Below, piece by piece: positions 50,922-60,016 of a DNA stretch of 64,000 nt. The notes beneath the pieces were generated by a model. That model made no database searches, was not told the DNA's origin, and saw only the letters and a program-made list of their open reading frames with translations. This DNA comes from Aphodovivens sp036306585. Its GTDB lineage: Bacteria > Actinomycetota > Coriobacteriia > Coriobacteriales > Eggerthellaceae. The stretch's first letter is position 1, and every line of letters begins with the position of its first letter. The translations under genes were made by a program, and so were the position numbers. The stretch lies in the NCBI GenBank assembly GCA_036306585.1, contig JAXJZF010000007.1:1-64000 (forward strand), in the 5' to 3' direction.

Positions 50922-51046
50922 AATTGCGCACGACGCATCGGCGGAGCGCGAGTGCCCTATCGCGCGTCATCGGCAATCGGATGTCGCGCCGCGGCTCGGC
51001 AGAAGCGAATGTCATGCCGGGTTTCGGCAAAACCGGACGCCAAGCG

Positions 51047-51078
51047 AAAGCCGGGCGTCGCACAGCACGTCCGGCTTT
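51047..51078 (-). terminator. Possible terminator after cstA
   Basis: AAAGCCGG (51047-51054) and CCGGCTTT (51071-51078) about 40 bases beyond the cstA stop; on the minus strand a TTT follows. Other CCGGACG-type repeats nearby make alternative foldings likely. Confidence 0.35.
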
Positions 51079-51116
51079 CCATCGAGCGCCCTACCGCGCG
51101 CAGTGCGGACCGAGCG

Positions 51117-52694
51117 CTACGCCGCCTGCTTTTGGACTGTGTCGTCGGGCGTCTCGTCGACCGTCGGGTCGAGTTCGCCGCTTTCAATGCGGCTACGGCG
51201 CTTGAAGCCCGCGCGCAGCACGAGCGCCGCGTACACCACAGTCAGCACGGCAGCCACGATGTAGGCGATCGGCCAATCTAGTCCGAAGCCGATGCGCGCA
51301 TTCAACAGATAGCTGGACACGACGAACATGTAGAAGCAGCCCGGAACGATGGTCATGATCCACGGCTTCTTGCGACCGCACAGGTACACCGTGATCAACG
51401 CGAATGCGAACACCGCGCACGTCTCATTGGCGAAGCTGAAGTAGCGCCACAGCACGTTGAACCCGTTCGAATCCATTTTCGAGTAGATGAGCACCACGGC
51501 GACGGGGATGAAGATGGCCAACGCCAGACCCACGCGCTTGGCGCGCTTGAGCTGATCGATATGGAAATAATCGGCAAGCATCAGGCGAAGAGAGCGGAGC
51601 GCGGTGTCGCCTGACGTGATCGCCAGCACCACCACGCCCAGGATGGCGACGATGCCGCCGATATCGCCCAGGAAACTGTGGGCGATGATGCCCACGACGG
51701 CGGTCGCACCGGTCACGCCCGGGTCAGCGGCGCCATTGCTGTACACCACCATGGCAGCAGCAGCCCATATCATCGCGATGAAGCCCTCCAGGATCATCAT
51801 CATGTAGAAAGTCTTGCGGCCTTCGAACTCGCTGTTGACCGAACGGGCGATAATGCATGCCTGAGTGCTATGGAAGCCCGACACGATGCCGCAGGCGACC
51901 GTGATGAAGAACATCGGGATGATGTTGGCCCACGTGCCGCCGAATGCCTGGCCGATGATGCCGTTGTTCACCCATTCGGGCCACGGGCCCCAAACCTCGG
52001 CGAGCGTGAAGATGCCGCCGCCGATGAACAGACCCAGGAACACGCCCACTGCCGACAGCAGCAGGATGGCGCCGAAGATCGGGTAGATGCGGCCGATGAT
52101 CTTGTCGATGGGGAACAGCGTCGCCACCAGGTAATACACTAGGATGATCGCATAAATAGCCAGCAGCGGAGCAAGCGCCGACCACGGCACCGGCTGACCG
52201 GTCTGGGCATCGGTGAACGACGTGGTGAAGCCGAACACCGAACCGGCGAGCATGTCGCCCGGCGTGTAGATGAACACGACGCCCACCAGGAACATGAGCA
52301 GGCACACGAACACGTTGTACACCTGGAACACGCCGTTGCCCATGAAGCGCTTCATGAGACCGGGCATCTGCTCGCCTTTGTTGCGAACGCTGAGCATGCC
52401 GCTGAAATAGTCGTGGACGGCACCGCCCAGAACGCATCCGATGGGGATGAGCACGAACGCGATAGGGCCGAACAGGATGCCCTGGATAGGGCCGAGCACT
52501 GGGCCGGTGCCCGCGATGTTCAGCAACTCGATAAGCGCGTTCTTCCAGCGCTTCATGGGAACATAGTTCACGCCATCGGCCATGGCGTACGCGGGCGTGG
52601 TGCGCCGGTCGGGACCGAACACGTGCTCGCAGAACTTCCCATAGAGAAAGCCGCCGACCAGCAGGACGACGAGCCCGATGAGAAACGTATACAT
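51117..52694 (-). CDS. cstA: CstA-family carbon starvation / pyruvate transporter
   Basis: A 525-residue membrane protein with about fourteen helices. Family features are DRRTTPAYAMADGVNYVPM, NIAGTGPVLGPIQG, the ITSGDTALRSLRLMLADYF segment and GFHSTQACIIARSV. In other bacteria CstA/BtsT import pyruvate or peptides under starvation. Here it is alone, with AAGGGAGGTTTGA before the ATG. An AT-poor leader of about 300 bases separates it from the aldolase gene. The nearby LytTR regulator may control it. Confidence 0.93.
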   Translation of the reverse strand: MYTFLIGLVVLLVGGFLYGKFCEHVFGPDRRTTPAYAMADGVNYVPMKRWKNALIELLNIAGTGPVLGPIQGILFGPIAFVLIPIGCVLGGAVHDYFSGMLSVRNKGEQMPGLMKRFMGNGVFQVYNVFVCLLMFLVGVVFIYTPGDMLAGSVFGFTTSFTDAQTGQPVPWSALAPLLAIYAIILVYYLVATLFPIDKIIGRIYPIFGAILLLSAVGVFLGLFIGGGIFTLAEVWGPWPEWVNNGIIGQAFGGTWANIIPMFFITVACGIVSGFHSTQACIIARSVNSEFEGRKTFYMMMILEGFIAMIWAAAAMVVYSNGAADPGVTGATAVVGIIAHSFLGDIGGIVAILGVVVLAITSGDTALRSLRLMLADYFHIDQLKRAKRVGLALAIFIPVAVVLIYSKMDSNGFNVLWRYFSFANETCAVFAFALITVYLCGRKKPWIMTIVPGCFYMFVVSSYLLNARIGFGLDWPIAYIVAAVLTVVYAALVLRAGFKRRSRIESGELDPTVDETPDDTVQKQAA

Positions 52695-52933
52695 TCAAAC
52701 CTCCCTTACCTACTTGGCACACCAAACAGCAGCACGGAACCCCGTCGGATAGGCATAGAAACGCATTCGCTTTCGCAGTGGTATGCCGGCGAGGATACCG
52801 CAGGGCCGTGTTCCACCCTGCGCCCGCACGCGTGCCGTAGCGCAAGTGTAGCCCCCAAAATCGGCGCGAATGTTTCCTGTGCTGCATGCGTCGGTGAACG
52901 GAAATCGGATAGGAAGCCCCACGAAAAAGGGCG

Positions 52934-52967
52934 AAAAAAAGCCCTGCGGCAGTGCTGCCGCAGGGCT
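52934..52967 (-). terminator. Terminator after the aldolase gene
   Basis: AGCCCTGCGGCAG/CTGCCGCAGGGCT with a 2-base loop, followed on the minus strand by TTTTTT, 27 bases past the aldolase stop at 52994. Confidence 0.92.
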
Positions 52968-52993
52968 GGAAACGCTTGGGAAAGGCGAAATGC

Positions 52994-53938
52994 TTAGAGC
53001 GAGAACTCCTTCTGTCCTCTGAACACTGCCAGGGCGTCCTCGACGGAGTAGTCTGCCAGCGTGATTGCGCTGATGGCCTTGGTCAGGCGCACCGCCTCGT
53101 CCAGGCTGCGCTGATGGATGTTGCGACCGGTGGCGTTGCCGCAAGCGCCACCCACATGGATCTGCTCCCACAACTGGGTCAGGAACGTCTCGGCATCGAC
53201 GGTGGAACCGCCTGCGCACACCAGACCGGTGCGACCAGCCGCCATGGAGGCGATCTTCAGCGCCTCGGCGGGGGTGCGATTGTCGTCGCCCTCGGGCTTG
53301 GGCGGGTTCACCTTTACGAAGTCGGCGCCCAGACACAGTGCGACGCCGGCGGCGCCGGCGATGAGGTCGGGGTCCTTCTCGGCGGTAACAGCCTTGCCGC
53401 GCGGATAGATCCACAACACCACCAGCAGACCGTTCGCATGTGCCTGCGCGATAAGCTCACCCGCCTCTGCCATCATGGTTGCCTCATACTCGCTGCCCAG
53501 GTAGATGGTGTAGCCCAGTCCCACGATGTTCACGCCGGCAGCGCGCATCGCCAGCACGGCCTCGAGGTCATGCAACTGCGGCGAATACGGGTCTTCCTGG
53601 GCGGTCTTGACCAGGTTGGTCTTGGAGTTCATCTTCACCAGGTAGTTGATCTCCGGATAATCGGCCGCATAGCGGGCGATAAGACCGCGCTGACCCGCCA
53701 GCACGCCGCAAATGCCTTGGCTGCCGATCTTGAACAGGTGCTCGGGCTCGGCGTCGGAGATGTCGATTCCCTCACCGTAGAAGTCCTTGTTCAGATGCTC
53801 GATCTTCTGGTCGCAGGCAAACAGCATCAGGCGGCCGGTGCCGCGCGTTGCCTTGAGGTAATTCTCGATATAGTCCTCGCGTGCCTCGGGAAGAACGTCT
53901 GCGGGCACTTTTACGTCGTCATGGGTGATAGTGGGCAT
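52994..53938 (-). CDS. Class I fructose-bisphosphate aldolase of the DhnA/DeoC-FbaB type
   Basis: A 314-residue Schiff-base aldolase. The fold is a TIM barrel with LMLFACDQKIEHL at strand 1, the Schiff-base region ADFVKVNPPKPEGDD near residue 225 (Lys in KVNPP), and CAGGSTVDAETFL near 255. It matches the archaeal-type class I aldolases used in glycolysis or gluconeogenesis, some of which are bifunctional FBP aldolase/phosphatases; others act on deoxyribose-phosphate or lactaldehyde. The ATG follows GGAGGAGATC. It stands alone, with a strong terminator. Confidence 0.87.
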   Translation of the reverse strand: MPTITHDDVKVPADVLPEAREDYIENYLKATRGTGRLMLFACDQKIEHLNKDFYGEGIDISDAEPEHLFKIGSQGICGVLAGQRGLIARYAADYPEINYLVKMNSKTNLVKTAQEDPYSPQLHDLEAVLAMRAAGVNIVGLGYTIYLGSEYEATMMAEAGELIAQAHANGLLVVLWIYPRGKAVTAEKDPDLIAGAAGVALCLGADFVKVNPPKPEGDDNRTPAEALKIASMAAGRTGLVCAGGSTVDAETFLTQLWEQIHVGGACGNATGRNIHQRSLDEAVRLTKAISAITLADYSVEDALAVFRGQKEFSL

Positions 53939-54102
53939 GATCTCCTCCGTTCGTCTTAAAACGTTCCGCCATCATGCTGGCGGAAAAGCCCTACCCTTTC
54001 ATTTTACCTAACCATCACGGCGCGCGCGGCGGCGAGCCCCGTAATCCAGGCGGTCGGGGAAGATTTCCATCCGGAAGCGCCGACAGTCGGCCGAAACGGC
54101 GC

Positions 54103-55356
54103 TTATCGGCGGCAGGCCTCCTCGATACGCAGGCTCAGCATGGCAGCGGTGTCGTAGGCGACGCCGCCCGGCTCGTCCACATCGCTGGCAACGTTGAACC
54201 CCACCAGACGCTCCCCGCCGTCGGCGGTGGGCTCGAAGATACGCACCACGGTCATCGCATCATCTTCCTGCACCTCGGCACGCTGGCCTTCGCCCACCTG
54301 CGACACGCCGGCGGAGATGAACAGCGTCCCACGCACGGCGATGGTGTTGGTCATGATGGCGCCCGGATACGCATCGGCAGACGTCGGCTCATGCCCCGCC
54401 AGTTCGGCGGCGATCGCCCGGCCGGCGCATGCGCCCTGCAGCGCCGCGGTCTTCCAAATGCCCAGCACCCTCTTCTGCCCGGAGATCAGCTCGAGCGCCT
54501 GGGCGGCATCGCCGGCGGCGTACACGTCGGGATCGCTCGTGCGCATAGAGTCGTCCACGACCAGCGCACGGTCGATCTCAAGAGAGCCTTCCTTGACGAA
54601 GCCGAAATCCGAACGCACGCCGTGGGCGACTACGATCTCGTCGAACATCTCCACGTCGCCGCTGGAGAACGTCACCCCCGCACGGCAGCGCTCCTCGTCT
54701 TCCATCATATCCACGCGCGCGATGGTCTGCTCGAAGCGCATGCGCACGCCTTGCTTGGCGAGGCCGCGCTCAAAACGCGCCGCCGCCTCGGGCGTGGCGC
54801 TGAAATCGAGGATATGGCTGTTCATGCCCACCAGCGACACTTCCAAACCGCAGTTCAGCGCCGCCTCGACGCACTTCAGCGCGATCATAGACGCGCCGCT
54901 TACCAGCACGCTTTTGCACGACGGATTCCGGAACGCCTCCTTCATGCGCACGGCGTCGTCCATGGTGCGCAGCACCAACGGATCGTAGCCGCAGCCCTTC
55001 GGGAACCCGACCGTCATCGGGCGCGCGCCCACGCACACCACGCACTTATCGTAGGCATGCTCGCCGCCCTTTTCGGTGCGGATGAGATGGGCGGCGACGT
55101 CGAGCTCGGTCACGCGCCCTTCGCGCACCACCTCGACGTCCAGCTCGTCCAGCTCCTCGACGCTCCAAGGAAAGCACTCGTCGTAGGTTTTCTCGCCGCC
55201 GACGTAGTACGAGGTGAGGATGGGGCTGTAGGGAAGGATCCCCGTGTCCGAAAATGCCTTGATGCAGCCGGCGTACCCCGCCCCGCGCAGCGCGATGGCG
55301 GCATTGACGCCCGCCGTTCCCCAGCCGATGATGGCAACCGTTCCAGCTTTGCTCAT
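54103..55356 (-). CDS. FAD-dependent pyridine nucleotide-disulfide-type oxidoreductase
   Basis: A 417-residue flavoprotein with VAIIGWGTAGVNAAIALRGAG for FAD, a second Rossmann (CKSVLVSGASMIALKCVEAA) and DVYAAGDAAQALELIS near the C-terminus. The first half resembles NirB/rubredoxin-NAD reductase. No redox-active CxxxxC disulfide motif is seen, so it is likely a simple NAD(P)H:acceptor reductase. It follows the CCG Fe-S gene by 13 bases and is co-transcribed with it, so that protein is the probable electron partner. Confidence 0.87.
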   Translation of the reverse strand: MSKAGTVAIIGWGTAGVNAAIALRGAGYAGCIKAFSDTGILPYSPILTSYYVGGEKTYDECFPWSVEELDELDVEVVREGRVTELDVAAHLIRTEKGGEHAYDKCVVCVGARPMTVGFPKGCGYDPLVLRTMDDAVRMKEAFRNPSCKSVLVSGASMIALKCVEAALNCGLEVSLVGMNSHILDFSATPEAAARFERGLAKQGVRMRFEQTIARVDMMEDEERCRAGVTFSSGDVEMFDEIVVAHGVRSDFGFVKEGSLEIDRALVVDDSMRTSDPDVYAAGDAAQALELISGQKRVLGIWKTAALQGACAGRAIAAELAGHEPTSADAYPGAIMTNTIAVRGTLFISAGVSQVGEGQRAEVQEDDAMTVVRIFEPTADGGERLVGFNVASDVDEPGGVAYDTAAMLSLRIEEACRR

Positions 55357-55369
55357 GACCTCGCCCCTC

Positions 55370-56572
55370 CTACGCGAACACCTGGGCGAGCCACGGGCCG
55401 TACTCGCCGGACCACATGCCGCCTAGCTGGGAAAACGTCTTATCCCAATCGAACTGGCTGTCGAACAGCAGCTCGGTGTAGTGCTTGTTGGCAACCGGTC
55501 GCGGCGCCTGCATCAAGCGGAACGCATACGTGTAGGTGCACGTGGGACACATGGTGACCACCGTGGCGCCGTCGGGCGCGAACGACAGCTTACCGTCAGC
55601 TTGCTCTGCCTGGCGCGACGGGTCGAAGGCGCTCACCGCACCGCCCGCACCGCAGCAACCGTGGAAGATGGACGCGACGCCCTTCTCGATGCCGAGCGCC
55701 TCGCGCGTTTGCTCCAAGTAGGTGCCGTCGCGATCCTGGCACGATTTCGACAGGCACAGCGGCCCATCCGGCAAGGGGTGCTTGGGGGTGAACCCGCGCT
55801 CGTGCAGCCAATCGGCGAGCAGGCGCACCTTCACGTCGATGCCCCGCTTGGCCAAGGCCTTCCGCATGTCGTTCGCACAGCCGGGGCACACGCACACGAG
55901 CTCTTCGCAACCCGCCGTCACCAGCTCGTCGGCATTGCGGTCGCACAGCGCCTCGGCACGATCGAAGAACCCGGCGCTTTTCAGCGACGACCCGCAGCAG
56001 CTGTCGATCATGGTCAGGCTGCCCTCGGCGTACCCGTCCATGGCCTGGAAGATCTCGCGCGTGAGCTCGGGACCGTAGGCGGCAAGCGAGCATCCGGGGA
56101 AGAACGCCGTGCGCAGCCCCGTCTGCGCCTCATGGCCTTCGTAGGCTTTATGGCGCGTGAGATCGACGTAACCGATGCCGTAGATGGCGCGGTAGGCCTT
56201 GAAGATGTCCCACTCCTCGTCCACCAGCACGCTCGACCACGCCTCGCGCTCGATGAGCCCCAAGTTCTGGAAGTCGACGCGCGCACTGTAAATGAGATCG
56301 CACACATCGTTGTGGGCGAAGCAGGTGTTCTTGCACGAGGTGCAGAAGAAGCATCCACGCACCGCCTGGACCAGATCGGCGTTGGCGGCGATGCTGCGCG
56401 CCAGCTCCTCTTTCGAGGACGCATTGCGCTGCGCATCCAGCATCGCCTTGGCGATCTGCCCCAGCGACATCCCCGCCTTCGTGAGCGATTCGCACGCCCC
56501 CGTGCAATGGCCGCACTGGGTGCAGGTTCCTGCAAAGCGCCAATAGGCATCAGCGCGTTCAAGCAAAGCCAT
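55370..56572 (-). CDS. CCG-domain Fe-S protein with ferredoxin domain (GlpC/HdrD-like)
   Basis: A 400-residue protein. N-terminal ferredoxin-like region: CTQCGHCTGACESL and CFFCTSCKNTC. Then two CCG-type domains: FFPGCSLAAYG, IDSCCGSSLKSAG, VCPGCANDM and SKSCQDRDGTY, HGCCGAGGA, MCPTCTYTY. GlpC and HdrD proteins with this layout move electrons from an FAD subunit to quinone or to a heterodisulfide. The ATG at 56572 follows AGGGGGCTTCGAA. It lies directly upstream of the FAD gene, so the two form a small flavin/Fe-S unit. Confidence 0.88.
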   Translation of the reverse strand: MALLERADAYWRFAGTCTQCGHCTGACESLTKAGMSLGQIAKAMLDAQRNASSKEELARSIAANADLVQAVRGCFFCTSCKNTCFAHNDVCDLIYSARVDFQNLGLIEREAWSSVLVDEEWDIFKAYRAIYGIGYVDLTRHKAYEGHEAQTGLRTAFFPGCSLAAYGPELTREIFQAMDGYAEGSLTMIDSCCGSSLKSAGFFDRAEALCDRNADELVTAGCEELVCVCPGCANDMRKALAKRGIDVKVRLLADWLHERGFTPKHPLPDGPLCLSKSCQDRDGTYLEQTREALGIEKGVASIFHGCCGAGGAVSAFDPSRQAEQADGKLSFAPDGATVVTMCPTCTYTYAFRLMQAPRPVANKHYTELLFDSQFDWDKTFSQLGGMWSGEYGPWLAQVFA

Positions 56573-56706
56573 TTCGAAGCCCCCTAGAATCTCGGCGCCG
56601 CGTCCGCCGTGCCGGACCGGATACGGCAATCGCGCAAAGCACCACCGGTCGGCGGCGCCGCTATATCATCCATAGCGTAGTTTAGCGAAAACGACGCCGC
56701 GCGGCG

Positions 56707-57402
56707 CTAGAACCATTCCTTCTTGCCCACCACATACGCCGCATCGAATTCGCTCTGGGATTTGGAGAGGTAGATGATCCCCTCGATCACGGTGATGACG
56801 AACATGGTCCCAGCGGCCAAGCCGATGGTGAAGATGCTGCCCAAAATGGTGATGGCCAAGATGATGAAGCCGGAGGTGTTGTAGCCCAGATAGAACTTAT
56901 GCACGCCGAACACGCCCAGGAAGATGGCGAGCAAACCGGCCGCCACATGGTCTTTCGTCACCACCGGCACGCCATATGGGGCCGACGCATACGAAACCGG
57001 CGTATACGGCTGCCGGGGCGCCGTGTAGGTTTGCCCGGGGTGCGGGGGCTGCCAACCTGCACCGGACGGCTGGCCCGCATAGGCGCCGTGCGGTTGCTGC
57101 GGGGGGATGCCGGCGCCAGGCGATTGCGGAGCAGCACCGGACGACACCGGGGGAAACGGCTCCCGGCGCTGCGCTTCGTCCGGCGCCTGCCACCGCCACG
57201 CCTCGCCGCCCTGCCCGGTCGCGGGCGCCTGCCCCTGCTGCATCTGGCGCACGTAGGCAGGCGGCATCTCGGGCGAGCCCGCGGGGCGCTCGAAGCTTTG
57301 GCCGGCTCCCTGGCCTTCGCCGCCTACGCTGTCGTGCCCGGCCTCGGGGTTAGCGCCCGGTACGCCGCCGTCTTTCATCGGCGTGGTGTTCAGCTCGTCC
57401 AT
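56707..57402 (-). CDS. TM2-domain membrane protein
   Basis: A 231-residue protein. The first 150 residues are a Pro/Gln/Gly/Ala-rich low-complexity cytoplasmic region; the C-terminal 80 form the TM2 domain, with DHVAAGLLAIFLGVFGVHKFYLGY, GSIFTIGLAAGTMFVITVIEG and two membrane helices. TM2 proteins are of unknown function, and the Pro-rich tail may bind partners. RBS GGAGAGGCT. The gene follows the VTT protein gene on the same strand by 19 bases. Confidence 0.9.
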   Translation of the reverse strand: MDELNTTPMKDGGVPGANPEAGHDSVGGEGQGAGQSFERPAGSPEMPPAYVRQMQQGQAPATGQGGEAWRWQAPDEAQRREPFPPVSSGAAPQSPGAGIPPQQPHGAYAGQPSGAGWQPPHPGQTYTAPRQPYTPVSYASAPYGVPVVTKDHVAAGLLAIFLGVFGVHKFYLGYNTSGFIILAITILGSIFTIGLAAGTMFVITVIEGIIYLSKSQSEFDAAYVVGKKEWF

Positions 57403-57421
57403 AGCCTCTCCGATCTTCGCC

Positions 57422-58252
57422 CTATTCGCCCTTGCCCGGCTTGTGGCGATGCTGCGAGAAAAAGTCCATGATGCGGTCACGCAGCAGGATGCCGACGACG
57501 GCGATGGCGGCGAGCGCCACGAAGATGATGACGCTCTCGGTCACGCGGCCGTCCGCCAGACCGTCCGCCGCATAGGTGGAAACCACGATCCCGGGAATGC
57601 GGCCGAGGTTCGACAGAATCAAGAACGTGCGCATGGGCATGTCGGTCAGTGGGACCAGATAGGTGAACACGTCCTTGGGCAGGCCAGGGATGAGGAACAG
57701 GATGAACACGATGACGTTGAGCTTGCCCGACTCCTCGAACGCACGGAACTTGCCCAGGTACTTCTCGGGCACCATCTTCTGGACGAACGGCGCACCGAGG
57801 CGCTTCACCACCACGTACACGAACGCGCTCGACAGGACGCATCCCACCAGGATGACCAACGCCCCCACCCAAGGCCCGTACAGCAGGCCCGCCGCCATCT
57901 GGGTGACCTCGCCGGGAATGAACGCCACGACGATCTGCAGGAACTGCAATCCCAGCAGAATGACGAAACCCACCGGACCGGCGGCGCGCACATCCTCGAT
58001 GACGCGGTCGAGGCCGCCCGGTTCGAACAGCTCGTGGAAATACGGCCAGAGCAGGTACACTAGCAGCGCCATGATGACCAGGAACGCCAGCAACCCGACG
58101 AATCTGAAGATGCCGCCCATCTCCATGGGATGCCCATGCACCGTGGTGGGGCGCTGCGCCTTCTCGTGGAGCTGCTCGCTGCGCTCATGGACGCGCTCGC
58201 GCAGCGTTTCCGACTCGTGACGATCGCCCTGCTTGTGGCTACTCGTCGCCAT
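57422..58252 (-). CDS. VTT/TVP38-family membrane protein (DedA-like)
   Basis: A 276-residue protein. A charged N-terminal 45 residues precede the SNARE-associated VTT domain: about six helices with FLQIVVAFIPGEVTQMAAGLLYG, SSAFVYVVVKRLG and FLIPGLPKDVFTYLVPLTDM. DedA/TVP38 proteins are flippases or transporters of membrane lipids such as undecaprenyl phosphate; the substrate here is unknown. The ATG at 58252 overlaps the PRC gene's end by 14 bases. The tail holds a His/Lys-rich FFSQHRHKPGKGE. Confidence 0.9.
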   Translation of the reverse strand: MATSSHKQGDRHESETLRERVHERSEQLHEKAQRPTTVHGHPMEMGGIFRFVGLLAFLVIMALLVYLLWPYFHELFEPGGLDRVIEDVRAAGPVGFVILLGLQFLQIVVAFIPGEVTQMAAGLLYGPWVGALVILVGCVLSSAFVYVVVKRLGAPFVQKMVPEKYLGKFRAFEESGKLNVIVFILFLIPGLPKDVFTYLVPLTDMPMRTFLILSNLGRIPGIVVSTYAADGLADGRVTESVIIFVALAAIAVVGILLRDRIMDFFSQHRHKPGKGE

Positions 58253-59156
58253 GGCGCGCCTTGTCGTATTCCTCTTTGAAAGAGGAGAACATGCTCTTCT
58301 TCGTAGCGGGCTGCGCCTTCTTGGAAACCGCCCGGGCGGGCTCGGATCCCGCCGCCTTCCCCGATGAGCCCACGGCCTTCCGATATTCGTCCTTGAACCC
58401 GGAGAAGGCGTCTTTAGTCTCCTCGGCGCGTTTGCCCACAGCGCGAACGCCCTGCCCAACGGCCTTGGTGGTCTTCTTTGCGGCGTTGGAAACCGCGGGC
58501 TTCACCGTGGTGTTCATCTTGTTGACCGCAACCGCGGTGGCCGCGCCCGCCTTCTCGGCGACGCTGCCCTCCGCGAGGATATCCTTCGCGGCATCGGACA
58601 CCAGGATGGCGCCGAGCTCGACCTCGTCCTCTTCCTGCTCGGCACCGTCGCTGCCGGTCGACAGCGCAACGCCGATGCCGCGGCGGAAACCCTTTATGAG
58701 CGATGCGGGAATGATGCGCTTGCCCAGAAGCGTGTTGGCGGTGGCACCTGCATCGGCGAGCACCGTGGAGATAACGCCCGTATCGCGATCGAAGGCGACA
58801 GTGCCGACCATGCCCAGCATATCGCCCGATTCGGTGATGAGGGGAAGCCCCTCCCACATGACGCAGGAATCGTAGTCGATACCCAGGGCCTTGCAGGCCC
58901 CCTTGTCGGTGGCGTCGGCTGCCTGCCGCACGACCACGCGCCCATCTACCATGTCGAAGCCGCCGAGCTGGACGAACAAGTCTTTGCGGTGGAACATCAG
59001 CGCCAGATCGGGCCGCTTCACGATAAAGCCCACCACGCGGCGCTCGCGCGGATGGAACACAAGGCGCCGCACTTTGCCGATATGCGAGGTGCCCTTTTTG
59101 CCACCGAGCACACGCAGGCCGCGCAAATCGTTATTGGTTATGAGATTGCCCGCCAT
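58239..59156 (-). CDS. PRC-barrel-domain protein
   Basis: A 305-residue soluble protein with two PRC-barrel domains (about 1-80, NDLRGLRVLGGKKGTSHIGKV; and about 95-180, PLITESGDMLGMVGTVAFDR) and a Lys/Ala-rich C-terminal tail (200-305) that is probably helical and disordered. PRC barrels occur in photosynthetic reaction centres and in RNA-processing and adaptor proteins; no catalytic residues are evident. It overlaps the VTT gene, so they are co-translated. It is likely a scaffold or adaptor, at the membrane with its VTT neighbour. Confidence 0.86.
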   Translation of the reverse strand: MAGNLITNNDLRGLRVLGGKKGTSHIGKVRRLVFHPRERRVVGFIVKRPDLALMFHRKDLFVQLGGFDMVDGRVVVRQAADATDKGACKALGIDYDSCVMWEGLPLITESGDMLGMVGTVAFDRDTGVISTVLADAGATANTLLGKRIIPASLIKGFRRGIGVALSTGSDGAEQEEDEVELGAILVSDAAKDILAEGSVAEKAGAATAVAVNKMNTTVKPAVSNAAKKTTKAVGQGVRAVGKRAEETKDAFSGFKDEYRKAVGSSGKAAGSEPARAVSKKAQPATKKSMFSSFKEEYDKARHGDE

Positions 59157-59270
59157 GCCGCTGAGCTGTTCCTTTCAGCAGGGGGCCGGGAACCCCGAAC
59201 CCCGGTTGAGCAGCGCGCTTCGCCCGGCGGCTGAACCCGCCTGACGAAAACGCTTCGGTTATAAGAAAGC

Positions 59271-59762
59271 TTAGATGCCCTGCGGGGCCTGGCCCTCTTC
59301 CGGCTGCGCCGGCCGGGCCTCCGCCTCGACGACCGGAGCGGCTTCGGCTTTCACTTCGGACGCACCCGCAGCCGCAGCGTCCTCGGCATTGCGCGCCACC
59401 TGGGCGGCGATGCGCTGACGAGCCGCTTCGATCTTCTCGCGCAGTTGATCGTTCTTGTCGGTGATGACCGGCTTCACCACGCCGGCGGCGTCCTGGACGC
59501 GCGCCTGCGCCTGGCCGTAGATCTCCTGGCCGCGAGCGGCGACATCCTGCGCCACCGACTGTCCGCGCTCGACCGCAGTCTGATAGGCCTGCTGGGCGTT
59601 AACCTGGGCACGAGCGCCGAAATCCTGGGCGCCGCCCCAAGCAGCCCCCATGCGATCGGAAACCATCGCGCGCGTCTCCACGCCTGCACGGGGGGCGTAC
59701 AGCAGCGCAACCGCAGCTCCCACCAAACCGCCGACGATGAAAGCTCCCAGTTTGTTGCTCAT
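59271..59762 (-). CDS. YtxH-like membrane-anchored protein
   Basis: A 163-residue protein with one N-terminal helix (LGAFIVGGLVGAAVALLYAP) followed by the GxETRAMVSDRMG pattern of YtxH-type general stress proteins and a long Ala/Gln/Glu helical stretch; the C-terminus is Ala/Pro-rich and acidic. The ATG at 59762 places the helix near the start. It is 114 bases upstream of the PRC gene. Family role unknown, linked to general stress in Firmicutes. Confidence 0.87.
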   Translation of the reverse strand: MSNKLGAFIVGGLVGAAVALLYAPRAGVETRAMVSDRMGAAWGGAQDFGARAQVNAQQAYQTAVERGQSVAQDVAARGQEIYGQAQARVQDAAGVVKPVITDKNDQLREKIEAARQRIAAQVARNAEDAAAAGASEVKAEAAPVVEAEARPAQPEEGQAPQGI

Positions 59763-59972
59763 GTTGGTTCTCCATTCCGGGCGCGCTCCACGGCGCCCAC
59801 TGACATGCAACCATTATAGGCGCGCGCCCAGCCTCCCAACCCGAAAACACACCCGCTTTAGAAAACGGTTGCCATTCCGTAGAAAACCCCGCGAAGACAG
59901 AGTGGAAGCCCCCTCGACGCGCGGCGAGAAGAGCGCGCAGATGCAGCGCCTCGGGCCTTCTCGTAATCGAGC

Positions 59973-60002
59973 GGCTCCGGCGGTCGGCAGGCCGCCGGAG
60001 CC
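59973..60002. repeat. GC-rich inverted repeat after ddl
   Basis: GGCTCCGGCGG and CCGCCGGAGCC arms with an 8-base loop, 15-45 bases past the ddl stop. No T tract, so it may be a weak terminator. Confidence 0.45.
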
Positions 60003-60016
60003 CTGCCAGGCAAGTC

